A stretch of 52,500 nt of DNA, taken from contig JAHBMJ010005821.1 in the NCBI GenBank assembly GCA_018398765.1, forward strand, positions 1-52,500. The letters are read 5' to 3'. Positions within the stretch are counted from its first letter, which is position 1; each line of letters begins with the position of its first letter. Shown here piece after piece: positions 15,681-28,700 of the stretch. Position numbers and translations under genes: made by a program. Under the pieces are notes generated by a model, which was given only the letters and a program-made list of their open reading frames with translations, was not told the DNA's origin and did no database searches. The DNA is from Chromera velia. Lineage: Eukaryota; Sar; Chromeraceae.

Positions 15681-18600
15681 GGGCAATCGATGCCTCCTGC
15701 CAAGAAGATAGATGCACGGAAGGAGATTCATGTCCCACGCTGCCGATGTGAATGTACGTCGTGTCACTATTCATTCCAGACATGTACGGCGGAATGTGGG
15801 TGTTAGAGAACTGCGTTGTAAAGTCAAGTAGCTCTCCTCACACAGACAAGCGCCCCAGATAGAAAAGTGATCCCTCCGTTTTCACAGGAAAGAGGGACAA
15901 TACCCCTTCTACAAATACAAAAGATGACAGCCTCAATCATTGTGGGCAGGCCAGTAAAAAAAGAGAAAGAAGGTTGAAAAAAATGCAGGACGTCGGGAAA
16001 AATTGCTGAGCAATCCTCTGATAAGAAGACCCGACTCGGCCTTTTTCATCCTATATATACCATCTGGTCGACCACTCGTATGCCTTGCCTTCCACTGAAT
16101 ACTCCATACTAGACTCCATAATTGAAGCATAAATCAAAGGACACTGGCAGTGCCGGTTTAATACTATAAACAACAGCCGGTGTAACTTGAACAGACACTA
16201 GAACAAGCAATAATTAGCTTCAACTTCAGCCTTCAAGTTCTGGTTTTAATAGTAATATGAGTCATTGTTATATGAAACTGAATATAAAAAAAATGCTAGT
16301 GTATTGAGCATTATAACAGCATATGCACAATAATGTTTTATTACGGTTTTAAATTATAACGATGGTAAAAAAACAGGTAGGCAGACAGATAGGTATAGTT
16401 AACTGGAATGCTGAAATCTAGGCTGAAACTTAGCTTAAAAGCCTGAAACCTAGTACTATAGACCTAATATTAAAATTATTTAACCTACAAGATTCAATAT
16501 TATGATATATAGTACGAGGCCATTACGGTTTGAAAGCTTTAAGCTAGGCTTTAAGCTGGGGCTGCTAGGCTTTAAGGGCTTACTAATTCAATATTAAATA
16601 TGTGAGCTAAAATTATTGCATTTCACATTTTCTAGCCATAAACCGCAGGGATTCTCAGAATATAAATCCTAGTAGTATTCTATGCATTCCTCTAAGCATT
16701 CCCAGCATATGGTTTTTTTATTACTACGCCAACCACTTTAATAGTTAGAGTGTAGTCTAGACTGTAGGAACATAAGCCTTGAGTCTTAGACAAGAATAGA
16801 CAGGAAGTTGGCCCCTCCGCATAAGTAGTCTTTAAAGTAAACAACTAAACAATAACTAAAAAATCAAGTGCATTGATCAATTACTAAATATACCGAAATA
16901 AATTATGAATGAATAAGCACTGAACATACTATGTGTGTGCAAACATTCATGAAATGTATAGTTGTACAGCAAAACATTCAGTCTAAGCGCTAGCCTGAGC
17001 GCCGTCTAATCAAGCGATACATTGGATACAATTCCAAGCAAACTCAAACCGGCTGACGATTCAGATCGAGTCCTAGCCAGTCTAAGCCAGATTCAAAAGC
17101 AATATTAACGAATTCTTGAAGTGCGAACTGGTACGGATTCCCACGGCTGCTGTGACAACCAATTTCTATTTGCACAAGAAAAGGTGGACGCCTCGAAGCA
17201 AAGAAAAAAGACGTCTTGCTGATCTACTCCCTCACGTCTTTTTTTTTTTGCAAGTTGTATTTGGAGTATGACGCCCGGCAGGCAGGACTCAATTATCTTC
17301 TTTTTTTGAATTACCTTGATTGTTCCACCAGACAGTACGTGTGCAGTACTGCATGGTGTGGAAGCGACGGCTGCACGGTTGAAGATCAACAACTGGGAAC
17401 ATCGTCTAAAAGGAGGGCGACGGTTCGTGCTGCCTGCGATCTGCACAAATTAGCAGACAATCACGCAGCAGCCAAGCTCCAGTCTGAGAGGGCAAGCAAA
17501 GCAAGTGGGTCGATGTGTCAACTCCGATATTCAGTCGACAGGAGCCACGGAAAAGCACGTCCGTCGCCTTGAGGGAGTTGAGTGCAGCCCTTTTTACTAC
17601 GCGGGGTATTGTTGGAAGTGGAGAGCCTCACTGAGGTATGCAGTTGATGAAGTGTGGCAGAGGCGCACAGGAACGACAAGAACAGTCAGTCGGAGAGGTC
17701 TGGAGGACGAAAGGTCGGGTGACGGAAAGAGGAAAACACGACCATCTTCGCAGACACAGGAAGAGAACTGTGGTCTCAGAGGAGAGTAGACTGGAGTGGA
17801 GTGGAAAGACTGCTCGAGCTAGAGACAGATAAAAGAAAAGTGAGAGAAGAGAGAACTCTTCCACAAAGGGCCAAGAGGACGGAGGAGATGGGAAATCAGA
17901 AGGAAAGAAATCAGATGACAAAAGAGGAAAGACATAGACAGAACTTGGTCGGGAGAAGGAAGACTGCGGTGTCGTTTCGATTTTTCATCTTCTCGTCCTG
18001 GCCCCTGATCTGCCCCTTAAAGGCCATCTCCTCCTCCTCCTGTCTGATTGCATGTCTGCGTAATTTTCGGCTGTTTGCCCTCGCACGAGCAACAAAAGAT
18101 ATTTGAAATTAAAGGCAATGGACGGACGGACGGACGGATGCACGGATCGACGAGAAGGAACGGGACGGGACGGGCTGAAGAAAAATTGATGTGACTGACG
18201 CATACGTATACGAGTGGGGTTGGAAGGGTGCTTTGCCGCTCTCCCCATGCCTTTCTTTCATTCCGCTTTGTCCAGGGATTCAAGTCTAGTCGTTTACAGC
18301 ACCAACTGGGACAAACAAGCGAAAGAAAGAAAGGCATGAACAAAAAACCAGCCTGTCTGAACTAAAGCCACGTCTAGAACTCTTCAGATGCCAGCACTCG
18401 CGATTCATTCAACAAATTGACGTGAACTGCTGCTGCATAGTCCGTCTGACAGCAAGCAAATCTCTTACTACTATCGTGCTGGTTGAATCATCCCCCCTCA
18501 AAGGAGTGGCCCGATGCATCAAATGTTCATACAAGAAAAAATGTCTGTCCGCCAAGGACAAAGAAGAGCGGTAACAGACGGAATAAATACACGAAGATGG

Positions 18601-18819
18601 AGAGAAAAATTAAAGAAACACAGTCTTGCAGACAAATGACAGTAAACCTATGAGAGCCCCCGATGTAAATACCACCCCCCCAGTTCCCCCCCCTCCAAAG
18701 CTACATGCCCTCAACGAAGGACCCTCCATACAGTTAGTTCATCGCTCTCCTCACTGACTGATGTACAAATTCATTCAAACCATCTGTGTCCCCTTCCGAC
18801 CCCCTTCTCTTCAATCTAT
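15681..18819. other. Long intergenic region without a supported gene
   Basis: 15900-17100 is AT-rich and shows no coding signal. 17100-18800 is closer to balanced, with a purine-rich plus strand at 17680-17960 and GACG repeats at 18120-18140 and 18160-18175. Short ORFs here (17505-17789, 17801-18106, 17628-17921 minus) have biased but unrecognisable composition. The part next to 18820 is probably the 3' untranslated region of the minus-strand acyltransferase gene. Confidence 0.6.
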
Positions 18820-20947
18820 TCATTGTTGCCCTGTGTTTCTGGATTCACTTTTCTTTTCCTCCTTCTTTCCCTCCTTCCCCCCTCCCCCGGTTTGAGATTC
18901 CCCCGACTGGGGCAGCATCTTGACGTCAAACAACGAGACGGGGGATCTGCCGAAGGAGTCGAGAAGGTCTCTGGAGACAGAAAGAGAAGAAGAGGAACCG
19001 CAACGAGGACACAAACCTCCAAGAGAACCAAACCCCCCAGGAGACGCCACTGGTACAGTCAAAGAAGAACCGGAAACTACACCACTCCCTCCCACCCCTT
19101 GTCCTCCTCCCTCTTTCTCTGCATTCACTACTGATCTTAGACTTATCGGAGGGGAGAGATTGGAAGACGAGGCCGAAGCCTGAGGGCCCTCCGTAGAGAA
19201 AGGCGCCAGATTATGCGCTTCAAGTTTGTCTTTGTCTTTTTCGGCAGGTGACGGGACCGTGGCGGCAGCAGACAGACCTCCCCCGCTACCGGCTCTTTCT
19301 CTTTCTCTTTCTTTCTGTGCCGATGCAGCAACGGCAGAGGGTCTAACCCTTAATGATGGGCCAGATACGTCCTCCTGAGCAGGGGAGACAGACAGAGACA
19401 GTGTGGGCACTCCCCCCTTTGTGTCCTCTGTCTGCTCCTCTCTCCCAGTTGGGCCGTCCGAATCCGTCAAACTCCCAAAGCCCAACCCGGTTCCCCCAGG
19501 TTGATTGGGGCTGGGCTCGAAACTGAATGTCAACTTGTCCCCAGATACTGCAGGAGACAACCTCACCGAGGCACTCATCCCTTCTAAGCCCTTCCCTGCT
19601 TCCCCCCCTGGAGACATCATCAGAGGAGCACACAGGCCGCAGTGGCCACAAGAGACAACGGCAAAACTCGGAGACGGCAAAGATCCGGTGGGAGAGTCTG
19701 CAAACGACCTCCCTGTCTCCCCCTCCTGGGAGAGAAATCTAGCGGAAGAGGAGGAGGGAGAACCCGAGGAGGAGGAGGAAGAGGAAGACACCCCTTCGTC
19801 GCTCCCCTGTCTCCTCATGCCGTCTCTTGGAGGTGTCGCCAGACCGAGACGGCTCAGGAGAGATCGTACGCCTCTGTTCAGACGGGAGAGAAGACGGCGG
19901 TCTTCGTCTGCTGCCTGGACCTGAAGCAGCCAGCGGATACCTGCGAAGCAACACAGACAAGGCAACAGATTCTTCACTCACCCATCACATAAATCGAATT
20001 ACACAAAGATTAATGAAGGCATGAAAACTCGCCAGAGACGTCTTCTTTTCCTTGTGCAGAAAGGACTGAAGGAAGACTGAGTGAGCGCTCCTGCATCTGC
20101 AGAGATGATGTCGATACAACGAAAAGGCTTCACACCCAGCAAGCAGGCTCGTGCGGGTGGATGGCACTCGAAATTGCGGAAGGAAGTGTCAAGAGAGGAA
20201 AACGAATGAACACCTGACCTGCTCTCACAGCTAGTGTTGCAATCAAATTTGCTGACTGACCTGCCTTCACAGCGTGTTTCGCTTTGTCCCTCACTTCCTC
20301 TGCCATTTTCTGAAGAACCTGCAGGCAGACACACAGAGAGAGGTGAACAAATCGCAAATTCGTGTCCGTTCGGTCAGCTGGAAGAAAGAGATCGGGGCAC
20401 TAGAAACTTTCGGAAAAGATGCAAAGAGGGATAGAGCGGAGGGGACAGACCAGCCGAGAACAAAACAGGAGAGGAACTGAGAAGGAAGGAGAGACGAGAA
20501 GAGTGTGAGGGCCGAGAGGGCATGAACATCGAAAAAGAGGAAGGAAAAGTGCGCGCAAGAGGAGACGAACGGAGAGGCCACACGAGAAAGAAGACGAGAA
20601 GACCAGAAAGAAAGAAACCAGAGATGCAAAATGCAAGGGAAGTGACAGATAATTCCAGGTTGGCAAGAGGACCCGAAAAGAAAAAATTCCAGAGATCTTC
20701 GTATCTGTAAAAAGCAACTAACCCCTTGAGGCACTCACCTCGTTCCTCTCCTCCTCAGGGATTTCCTTCAACTTCTCTTGGTATTCTGAGGTCGGGATGG
20801 GGTCTCCAAACCTGATCCAGCAAGGAAGGCCAAAAAAAGGAAGGAAAAAATCAAGCAGCACGATTTTTTTCCCCCAGCAAAGGCAGAAACATAATCAAAA
20901 AGGTAAAAGAAAACAAACTCAGTGAAACCAAACGGTAAATAACTAAG

Positions 20948-20982
<35 letters not shown>

Positions 20983-20991
20983 CACACACAC

Positions 20992-21031
<40 letters not shown>

Positions 21032-22480
21032 GCATCAATACAGAAATTGAACCCACCAAAAGTAGACCCTCTGCAGTTGCCCCAGTCCACACGGTCTCAG
21101 GAGAGGGATGTACAGAGACCCCCTCCCGATCATCGCCCCGATCGGAATGTCCGACACGATGTTCAGCATCTCCTCCGTGCCCACAGTAGCTGCGGGCACA
21201 ATCGGGACCCCGTGCTCGATCGCCATCTTGGCAAACCCCACTCTGTTCTTCCACAGGAGGGAGTACTTGCCGTGTCTGCACGGCCAGAAGAGGCGAACAC
21301 ATACACGCAAACAAACCTCCTTGTATGTGTACATTTGCATGGACACACGCATGCGTCGATTCTGGACGCTGTCCTCCCACAATAGACAAATATCAATGTT
21401 CGTGACTGTAGAAGGAAAAGAAACGAAAGGGGTGTGTTTTTTTCGTACTGATCTTTCCATCTGGTGGGGAGGGACCCAATTAAGTTTTGCCGTGCGGCTC
21501 TATATATGAGCAGAACAAGTGACGGAAAGAAGGGATTTGCAGAGAAGAGCATACGCTCGGAGTTGGGAGGCCCAAGCCCCTGGGCCAGTCACTGACTTTC
21601 TTGGTCTCATGACCTCGTCTCCCCCCCCCGGGTAGATCAGCAGGCTGTGCCCGTTCCGCAACAGCAGTCTGCAGTTGTCTCTGCTGCCATGCACAACGCC
21701 CATCAGCTTGACCATCTGTCTGTGCAAGGGCAGCTGGAAGTGCACATGATCCCCCAAAGTCCGAAGGAAGGTCCTCTTCCCGGAGTGCTGCCACACGCCC
21801 TCAAGCAAGAGAGGGACCTCGAGGGCCAGCAAAGCGTGGTTGCACACGATGATCATGGGAGTGTCTGCTTCTGCTACTTTTCTAAGCCGTTCTGTTCCGA
21901 AAAACTTCGGCGCAAGGAACCAGCTGTAGGGCTTCACGATTGGGCGGAGGAGTTGGAAGCTCTCCGGTGAGAACGAGAGGATGTCTTTGGCTATGGCGTT
22001 CTTCTCAATCGCGAGCAGGGCCTCGAGGTTTGTTGACAGAAGCCAGATAAACGTGTTCAGAAGGGAAAGAAGGAGAAAGTCTAGCCCGCCAAACAACAGC
22101 AGGTTCTCTGCCCTCTCAAGGGTAACTGCCGTCTCCAACGACCCCTCCAGCTCCTTCCCTCCGTATGCCTTCTGGAGACGGCCTAGCCCCACCACCTGTC
22201 TGAGGGTTTCTACAGAGACGATTCCTGCCTCCGTGAGACCCCAGAGAAGGGCCAGGAAGAGGATCAGAGAGGCACAGAGCACCAGTTGGGCCCTTATGGC
22301 ATTGGGAATGATCTTGGACGAGGATAGCGTTTTGAGGATTGTCTTCTTGAAAAAGACATCCAGAGGAAGCAGATAGAGCACAATGCCAACAGCACACTCA
22401 ATAAAAGAAAAGGTAAACACGAAACGGAGAACAACCGCCAAAACACACAAACAAAGGGGGTACCATCCTTCGTCAGTCAT
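18820..22480 (-). CDS. Membrane acyltransferase, TMEM68 / phytyl-ester-synthase / DGAT2-like, with long C-terminal tail
   Basis: Five exons join in phase to 784 residues: 22480-21597, 21275-21057, 20811-20739, 20318-20261, 19940-18820. ATG 22480 (MTDEGW) is the first in-frame ATG. N-terminal hydrophobic segments (WYPLCLCVLAVVLRFVF, LVLCASLILFLALLWGL, LLLFGGLDFLLLSLL) predict several membrane spans. The catalytic domain starts with NHALLALE, the H-x5-acid block that serves as acyltransfer motif in this branch. It continues with LLIYPGGGDEVMRPR, then HGKYSLLWKNRVGFAKMA, VPIVPAATVG and, across the exon 2/3 junction, VYFWFGDPIP. This order is diagnostic of the lysophospholipid/diacylglycerol acyltransferase superfamily, acting at the ER or plastid membrane on acyl-CoA or acyl-lipid donors. 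The acceptor substrate cannot be read from sequence. The last exon adds about 370 Ser/Gly/Pro-rich residues, probably disordered, that the family normally lacks. Confidence 0.85.
20948..21029 (-). repeat. (CA)n microsatellite, (TG)n on the sense strand of the intron
   Basis: About 80 bp of CA repeats with a few G interruptions lie in the intron between exons 2 and 3 of the minus-strand acyltransferase. On the transcribed sense it reads TG, like intron repeats of the plus-strand genes. Confidence 0.92.
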
Positions 22481-24647
22481 GGCAAGAAAGAAAGAAAGAC
22501 TGGCTGAAGGAATATCACACGACAACAAAACGGAACGCCTGTGCGTCAGTTTGGCGAATGTATCTCTGTCTTCAGGAAGGAGGAGAGGAAGACCTTTTGT
22601 CCCGCCGTCTATTCGCCTCTGTACACGTTCAGGGCTTCAAACGCTCCGAGAGTTTGGTTCGACTGCAGATAGAGCATTCATGCCGTCTCCTTCTGAGGTC
22701 TCTTGAACTTCTCCATGCCGCTCCTCACCTCCCAACCGAAATGAAATCGGACTAAATCACGATACATGAGAGAGACAGACACTGGAACTAGGCTAACTCG
22801 ACATCATACAAGAATGGTCCTCGAGTTGCCAGATCGATCGCTTGAGAAGGAAAATTCGGAGTCGATCGGGGTCCTTCACTTAATTTGTGACATTCAGTCC
22901 TTTTGTGTCCGCGAGTCTTTCGCGCGCGCACCCGCGCGCACCGCGATCGAATCCCGCGCGCGCACGCACGCGTCAAGTTTGGCCGGGCCCCGCGCAGCGC
23001 GGCCCACAGCTACCCACATGCAGCCCCCGCTGCCCACATGCAAAATTACGGCAATGCACGACCATACACACACCGAGGAAAATTGTGATGAGACTACCAC
23101 CCATTTCCACAGTTTTCCAATTATATAGTACCAATTAGTACAATTGAGTGCAACGCTATGTAGCCCCGAATTTTTGAAGCCCATAGAAGCCCATCGGCCG
23201 GCACTAGGTAGCGAACGCTTTGCTACTATTAATGATTGGGGGTTTTATTATGCACGCCGCCTCGGCACCGCATTCAGATATATAAAGGGCGGATCTAGCC
23301 TAAGTTGCTACCGTTGGTAGTGTTAGGTTATGTTAGGTAGTGTAAGTAAATAAGTAAGTGTTTGGGATTTATAGTAATCTACGGCAATAAATAGCAATAA
23401 ATTATGTGTCAGTGTTTATTTTCTTTTAACTACTCCTGGCCTTACTTGTAGTCACCTATGGTTATTCTTTTTAGTTTTTTTAACAGTTTGTTGCAGTTAA
23501 CCAGTAAGGTGTGCCGATTGATGAAAAATATTCACCTTTAATTTATATATGGTTACAAATACTGACCTCTACATAAACACTTTGTTAAACTTTGTTTAGA
23601 ATATTATTACAGCAGGCACTAGCATTACTTGGACGTCAAATCCTAAAGCTTTTATACAAATTAATACAATCCTTCACATTCCTTCACATGTACACAAACA
23701 TGGCCTTCAATCACAAAAAAAAAAAATTAAAACGTTAAAATTTCAAAAAAAAAAAAAATCGCTTTCAGTATTTTTTAGACTAGTTTTTAGACTTATTTTT
23801 TTTACATAAAATTATCAAACATGTATAAAAAGGCAGGTATCATCGTGTACGGTAAAAAAAAAATGAAAAAGGACCGCCTTCAAATGAGTCCTTTGAGTAG
23901 ACAATTGGAGGACATTCAATTTGAAGCAAGGCACTTTAGGGCACTCACAGACTCACTCGACAACCCAGTCATTTTGTTTAATACTGACTTACTCGCTCAC
24001 CTACTTATTTATAAATTCGTTCACTTGTTCGCTCACTTATTCATTCACTCACTCCCAGATACTCCCAGATTCACTCACTGACTCACTCACTAACTCACTC
24101 ACTCACTCTCTCATTCACCCATTTACTCACTCACTCGCTCGCTCACTCACTCACTCACTCGCTCACTCACGCACACACCCACTCACCCCCTCACCCACCC
24201 ACCCACTCACTCACTCGCTCACTCACTCACTCACCCACCCACCCACTCACTCACTCACTCACTCACTCACCCACTCACTCACTCACTCACTCCCTCCCTC
24301 CTTCCGTCCCTCCCTCCCTCACTCACTCACTCCCTCCCTCCTTCCGTCCCTCACTCATTCACTCACTGATTCACTCACTCCCTCACTCACTCCAAAAAGA
24401 AGACAAGTTACAAGTCGGGACATTCTTATTCTAAATTGTTTTTCCAGCAGGATTTCAAATCCGTCATGATGACCTCTGCACTCCCATTGATTGACTTGAA
24501 GACAGGCACTCAAGACCAAACTTGACCAGTGTGCTGAATAGAAAAGTGACAAATCGGCTCTAGTTGCGAAGATATATAGGATTTCTTCTCATTTCCCTTT
24601 AATTCACTCACTTCACTGTCCATGCAAGTGTTTTCTTCGCAGTAGAA
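22481..24647. other. Intergenic region with a CpG-rich patch and AT-rich stretch
   Basis: 22915-23000 is strongly GC-rich with CGCG/GCGC alternation, embedded in a region that turns AT-rich from 23100 to 23820. A TATATAAAG string lies at 23277-23286 with no gene I can attach to it. No coding exon is supported. Confidence 0.6.
23985..24391 (+). repeat. (CACT)n tetranucleotide satellite with CCCT sub-blocks
   Basis: About 400 bp of imperfect TCAC/CACT repeats, with blocks of CCCA and TCCC and two copies of CTCACTCACTCCCTCCCTCC followed by TTCCGTCCC (about 24281-24310 and 24319-24351). The long THSLTHSLTHS-type ORF at 23921-24469 is translation of this repeat and not a gene. Confidence 0.9.
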
Positions 24648-25088
24648 TTATCCCAGTCGATCAATCTCCTCGTCTGTGTCGCTCATCTTACCTCCTCCTT
24701 TCTCCGCAAATCCAGTGTATTCTCTGTCTCGGTCGTCGACCAGGAAGATCTTCCTTAGGCCCCTTCTCAACGTGGCCCGCCACTGCATTTGCTGGGGCTT
24801 TTCCTCAACTAATTGGGGGTTCGCCTGCTTCGGACCCTCATACGTACATCCATCAATGCTGTGAATGGTAATGTCAAGGGTGACTTGAACGTCCTTCTTG
24901 CCGTTAACCCAACGAGGCCGCACCTCGCGCACCTCCCACGATCCATCGTAGTCTGTGTCTGCGTCCTGAGCTTCGAAATTTGCGGTGAAACCACCTCCGG
25001 GGTGAAATTCCCAAGTGAAAAGACAAGATTCTGCAAGAAAAGACGTCAAAGTCGGGAAGTCAAAGTCTTCTCTGCTCTCATAGGCCAT
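24648..25088 (-). CDS. Small intronless hypothetical protein
   Basis: One open frame of 146 residues from ATG 25088 (MAYESREDFDF). The frame continues upstream to 25193, but the residues before the ATG read like untranslated sequence. The product looks soluble: no signal peptide, no membrane span, many aromatic and charged residues (LFTWEFHPGGGF, SWEVREVRPRWVNGKKDVQVTLDITIH cut by turns), and an acidic C-terminus (MSDTDEEIDRLG). Alternating hydrophobic residues suggest a beta-rich fold. I do not recognise a family. It is divergent from the giant secreted-protein gene starting at 25780. Confidence 0.7.
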   Translation of the reverse strand: MAYESREDFDFPTLTSFLAESCLFTWEFHPGGGFTANFEAQDADTDYDGSWEVREVRPRWVNGKKDVQVTLDITIHSIDGCTYEGPKQANPQLVEEKPQQMQWRATLRRGLRKIFLVDDRDREYTGFAEKGGGKMSDTDEEIDRLG

Positions 25089-25779
25089 CTTCGGCCCTCT
25101 TATACAAATCTTCTTGTGTAAATGTTGAAGTGAACGGGGAACATGCATATATATGCATGGAGACGCGCGCAATACTGTATATATATGTTGCAAGTCAGCG
25201 TCGTTTCTGCGCTTCTACTGAGGAACACGGCTTTGAACAACTCCCAAGCGCTCTTTTGGTGTCCGCTTTCTGATGCCAACGGACTTCCAGATTACCAAGA
25301 AAGCTACACAGCTTGTGAGAGACACACGAGCTGAGGCTGTGACTGGCATGGCATGCAAGGTCAGACAGTTTATACCGGCCCTCAGCGCGCGGCCCCAACC
25401 GGCTCCATGCATGCATGCACGAATTTTTCAGTTGGCATATGTCCCCAACCGGTTCAATCGATACACATACACTCCTCTTATATATGCACCATGACACACA
25501 CATAATAATATATATGATTCGATCATCTCCATCTTATATACCTCTATATAGAGTTGTGAGTCTGTGACTGAAACTTGCATGAAAAAACACATCTCTGTTC
25601 GATTGCCAGGAAGAAAAAGAAGGTCTGAACGCTCGCCAGCGCATGTTCTGACAGACTGCGAAGGTCAAGATGCAAAGCATGCTCCATGCATGAATGCGGA
25701 CTTTCCTTTCAGATCCATTCGAGCACGTAGCTCTGTCTGTTGACTAATTCCCTCCTGCCAAGATAATCGGGAAAATTCA
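25089..25779. promoter_or_regulatory. Divergent spacer between orphan gene and giant secreted-protein gene
   Basis: 691 bp with TATATATGCATGG- and TATATATGTTGC-type elements near 25150-25190, a (TGCA)n run at 25406-25419, and two direct copies of CCCCAACCGG at 25393 and 25443. ATATATA runs lie near 25480-25550. The (TGCA)n run resembles the one in the other divergent spacer. The promoter role is inferred from position. Confidence 0.5.
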
Positions 25780-28700
25780 ATGAAAAGCGGTCTTCCCTGC
25801 CTTCTTCTGCTCGGTCTCCTACCCTTTGCCGTTGATGCGGGGAGACCGGCAGAAAGAGAAAGAGACTTCCTATCTCTTCAAAAAAATGAGAATGCCCCAT
25901 CAATCGAACAAAAAGGCATACTGGCGCACCCCACCAGAGAGGCGGAGGGAGAGGCCAAGGCTTTGCGGGCGCTCCAAACGACTCTTGCCTCTGCCGCCGT
26001 ATCTTACACCTATTTTTCCACTCACGAAGCCTCCAACTACTACACCCTCACTTTCACCACAGGCGCCCTTGCAGACTATGCATCCATGAGCAATGGGTAC
26101 ATAGTCTTTACCATCGCTTCAGGGGTCGACTTCACTTCCCAATTTACAGACAACACGGCCGTCTACGGGTCTGCGCTCGACTCCACCCCCTCCACGTCCC
26201 CAATGACCAGCACCACCACCAGCATCACCATCCACTACGATTTCAGCACGAAGACCAGGATGACTCAGAGTACGGCGTACACGATCATCCTGAAGGCCTC
26301 CTCGAACACCCCCACGTCGCCTTCTCTGGGCACAGCCACGATCACCATAGAGAAGGACGGCAACACAGCCATCGAGACTGCCACCGGCATCTCTGTGACT
26401 GTGGGGGGAGGCTCGGCGTTCACCTCCGCAGCCCTCCACATGACCACCAGGGTGGAGGACGCTGTAGGCAGGGTCCTTTTGGCACTCACGGTGGCATCAG
26501 ACGACCGTCTCTCGGGAGGGGGCAGCGAGGACACGAGCACGGGGCTGAGTCTGGAGGTCAGCCTGTCGAATTGAGTACGTGTCTTTCATTTCAGAGGGAC
26601 TCACACTTCTCGATCACCGCTGGGTACGGAATCTGCAGGCGCTCTGTGCATCCATCCAGGGGGTCGCTCTGAAAGGAAAGAAAAAAAAAAAAAGACAAGA
26701 AAAGAAAAGAGAAGAAACCAGAAGTCCGAAAGCGCAAGATAAACGATAAAAGCATGTAAAGAAGACATCGTGTAACTGCTCACTCTGTGTCACTTCGGGA
26801 GAGGGAGTGGCGCAGTCAGTCCTCTTTACTAACATTGATTGGTCTGAGTGGAATGAATGAGACAGGAGAGAAGGTTGTCGATGCATGTAGGGATTGGTAA
26901 AGATACTTAATTCTTTTGCCTTCTTCCCTCCCTTTCTTTTTGTCCATGCGGGGAGAAAATGAATGGAACACAGAGATGCATAGAGTCGTAAACATCAATT
27001 TTGAAAGCAGGCTGTCACTGTGGGCGTCCTCACTCAGTGTGTTGTGTCCTTCTCACCCGGACACCCTGCAGGTGAGGAATGTAGACGACACGAAGATGAC
27101 ACTGTACGACAAGAGCATGGCGGCATTGAGCGGAACCTCGGGGGTCAGTCTGGCTGTTTGGACATCGGGAGATTTGGGGGGGGGGCGGGAGTGGGGGACG
27201 CTCCCGGTCTCTGTTTGTGTCTCTTTGTGTCCCGTTTCTTCGTATTGATGTGCCTGTTTTCCTATCTGTGCGTGCAGTCGATCACATGTTCGGACTTCTT
27301 TTTGGAGTTGTGGTCCGACGCTGTGATTGGTTTTCCCTTCCCCTCCTCCTGTACCGTTCCCGCTGCGGATTCCGGAAAGTCTGTTCTGATGACATTCGAT
27401 GCCAGGAACGGACTCAAAGCCGCACAGAAGGTGGGTGCATGCTTGTCCCTTTACTGTTTTGCTCACCTACAGATGATGTTCATACAGATTCATCAAACGT
27501 ATCTTGCCAAGCCGCGTTTGCGCGAACCAGCAAAACATCAGTTGGCAGGATACCCGGGGGAGGAAACGGAAATTTTGTTCGTGATGGAGTGATGGATGGG
27601 CACCAAAAGACGTTATGCTTTTTCTTTTCCGTGCTTCGTATCCAGGTTTTTTTCTCTGACCCATCCAGTCACTGTAATGTACATCGCACCTCACCGCGCT
27701 TTGGGTTGAGGTTTTCAGATTAGGCACTTCATAACATCAGCATAGCAATGTATGGCGATAGAGCATGTCATTCCAACATTTGTGAATTTCTCCCTGCCTG
27801 CAGATCGAGCTGGTCTTCCACGCGTCCTTCAAGCAGGGAGCCGAGGGCGTGTCTCCGATTCTTGCGCGTCTCCTTGCGGCAGACGGCACTACTGTCATCC
27901 AAGCAGCCCCCACCAACACAGACACAATGGTGCCCCCCCGGGCGGTGATCAGACAGAGCGTCTCGGGATCGCTCAGAGAACCCATCATATCCGGTCAGTC
28001 CGTCAGTGCACAAATATACATACATACACACACACTCACAGACGGAGACCACGCTGTCTACAGGCTGTCCCACTCCTATGCTCGTAGCAGTGGAGTCCAG
28101 ACGGTCAATTTTCACGACGAACGACTACACGCACACACACCTGAGTGAAAATTCATATACACATACCTTTCTCATCAATGCTTGTCTTCCTTTCCTACCT
28201 GCGTGGCTGCCTGCCTTCCTGCAGCCCTCGAATTGAACGATGGCAGTTTTGCCTCGAACGACTACGTCAAGTTCCGAGTCAGGGGAACGAGCGGAAACAA
28301 CGTGATTCCCTCAACGGCCTCGTTCAGGCTCTTTGCTTATCCAATCACAGGACGAGGAGAGGACGCGTCAGTTTGAAAGAGAGGGAGATGTGTTGCCTGC
28401 TCAATTGCAATTGAGATAGTATTGCATGATGGACGTCACATACCGGGGATCCTATTCGATGATTAGGTCTGAAGGGGTGAGGAAAAGTCCAGCTGTCACT
28501 GGGTGTGTTTTCAGTGGAAAGAAGGACGCCTCTCCCTCCCTCCCTCCCTCCCTCTGTGTGTGTGTGTGTGTGTGTGTGTGTACTGATTTTCCTCGAATCC
28601 TGCCTGCTGTCTGCCCTTGTCTGTCTGCAGGGACTCCGCTTGCACGATTCCCCTCCAGTCAGGGGTCCCTGCTCCCTCCTGCTCTCTCGCACTGGTCGGT

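Noticed and set aside
17505-18106. Plus-strand ORFs rich in Arg, Glu and Lys
   Set aside because: They follow from a purine-rich strand; no splice-compatible partner exons or known motifs.
23921-24469. 182-codon ORF of SLTHSLTHS type
   Set aside because: It is the reading of the CACT tetranucleotide repeat and has no start or gene context.
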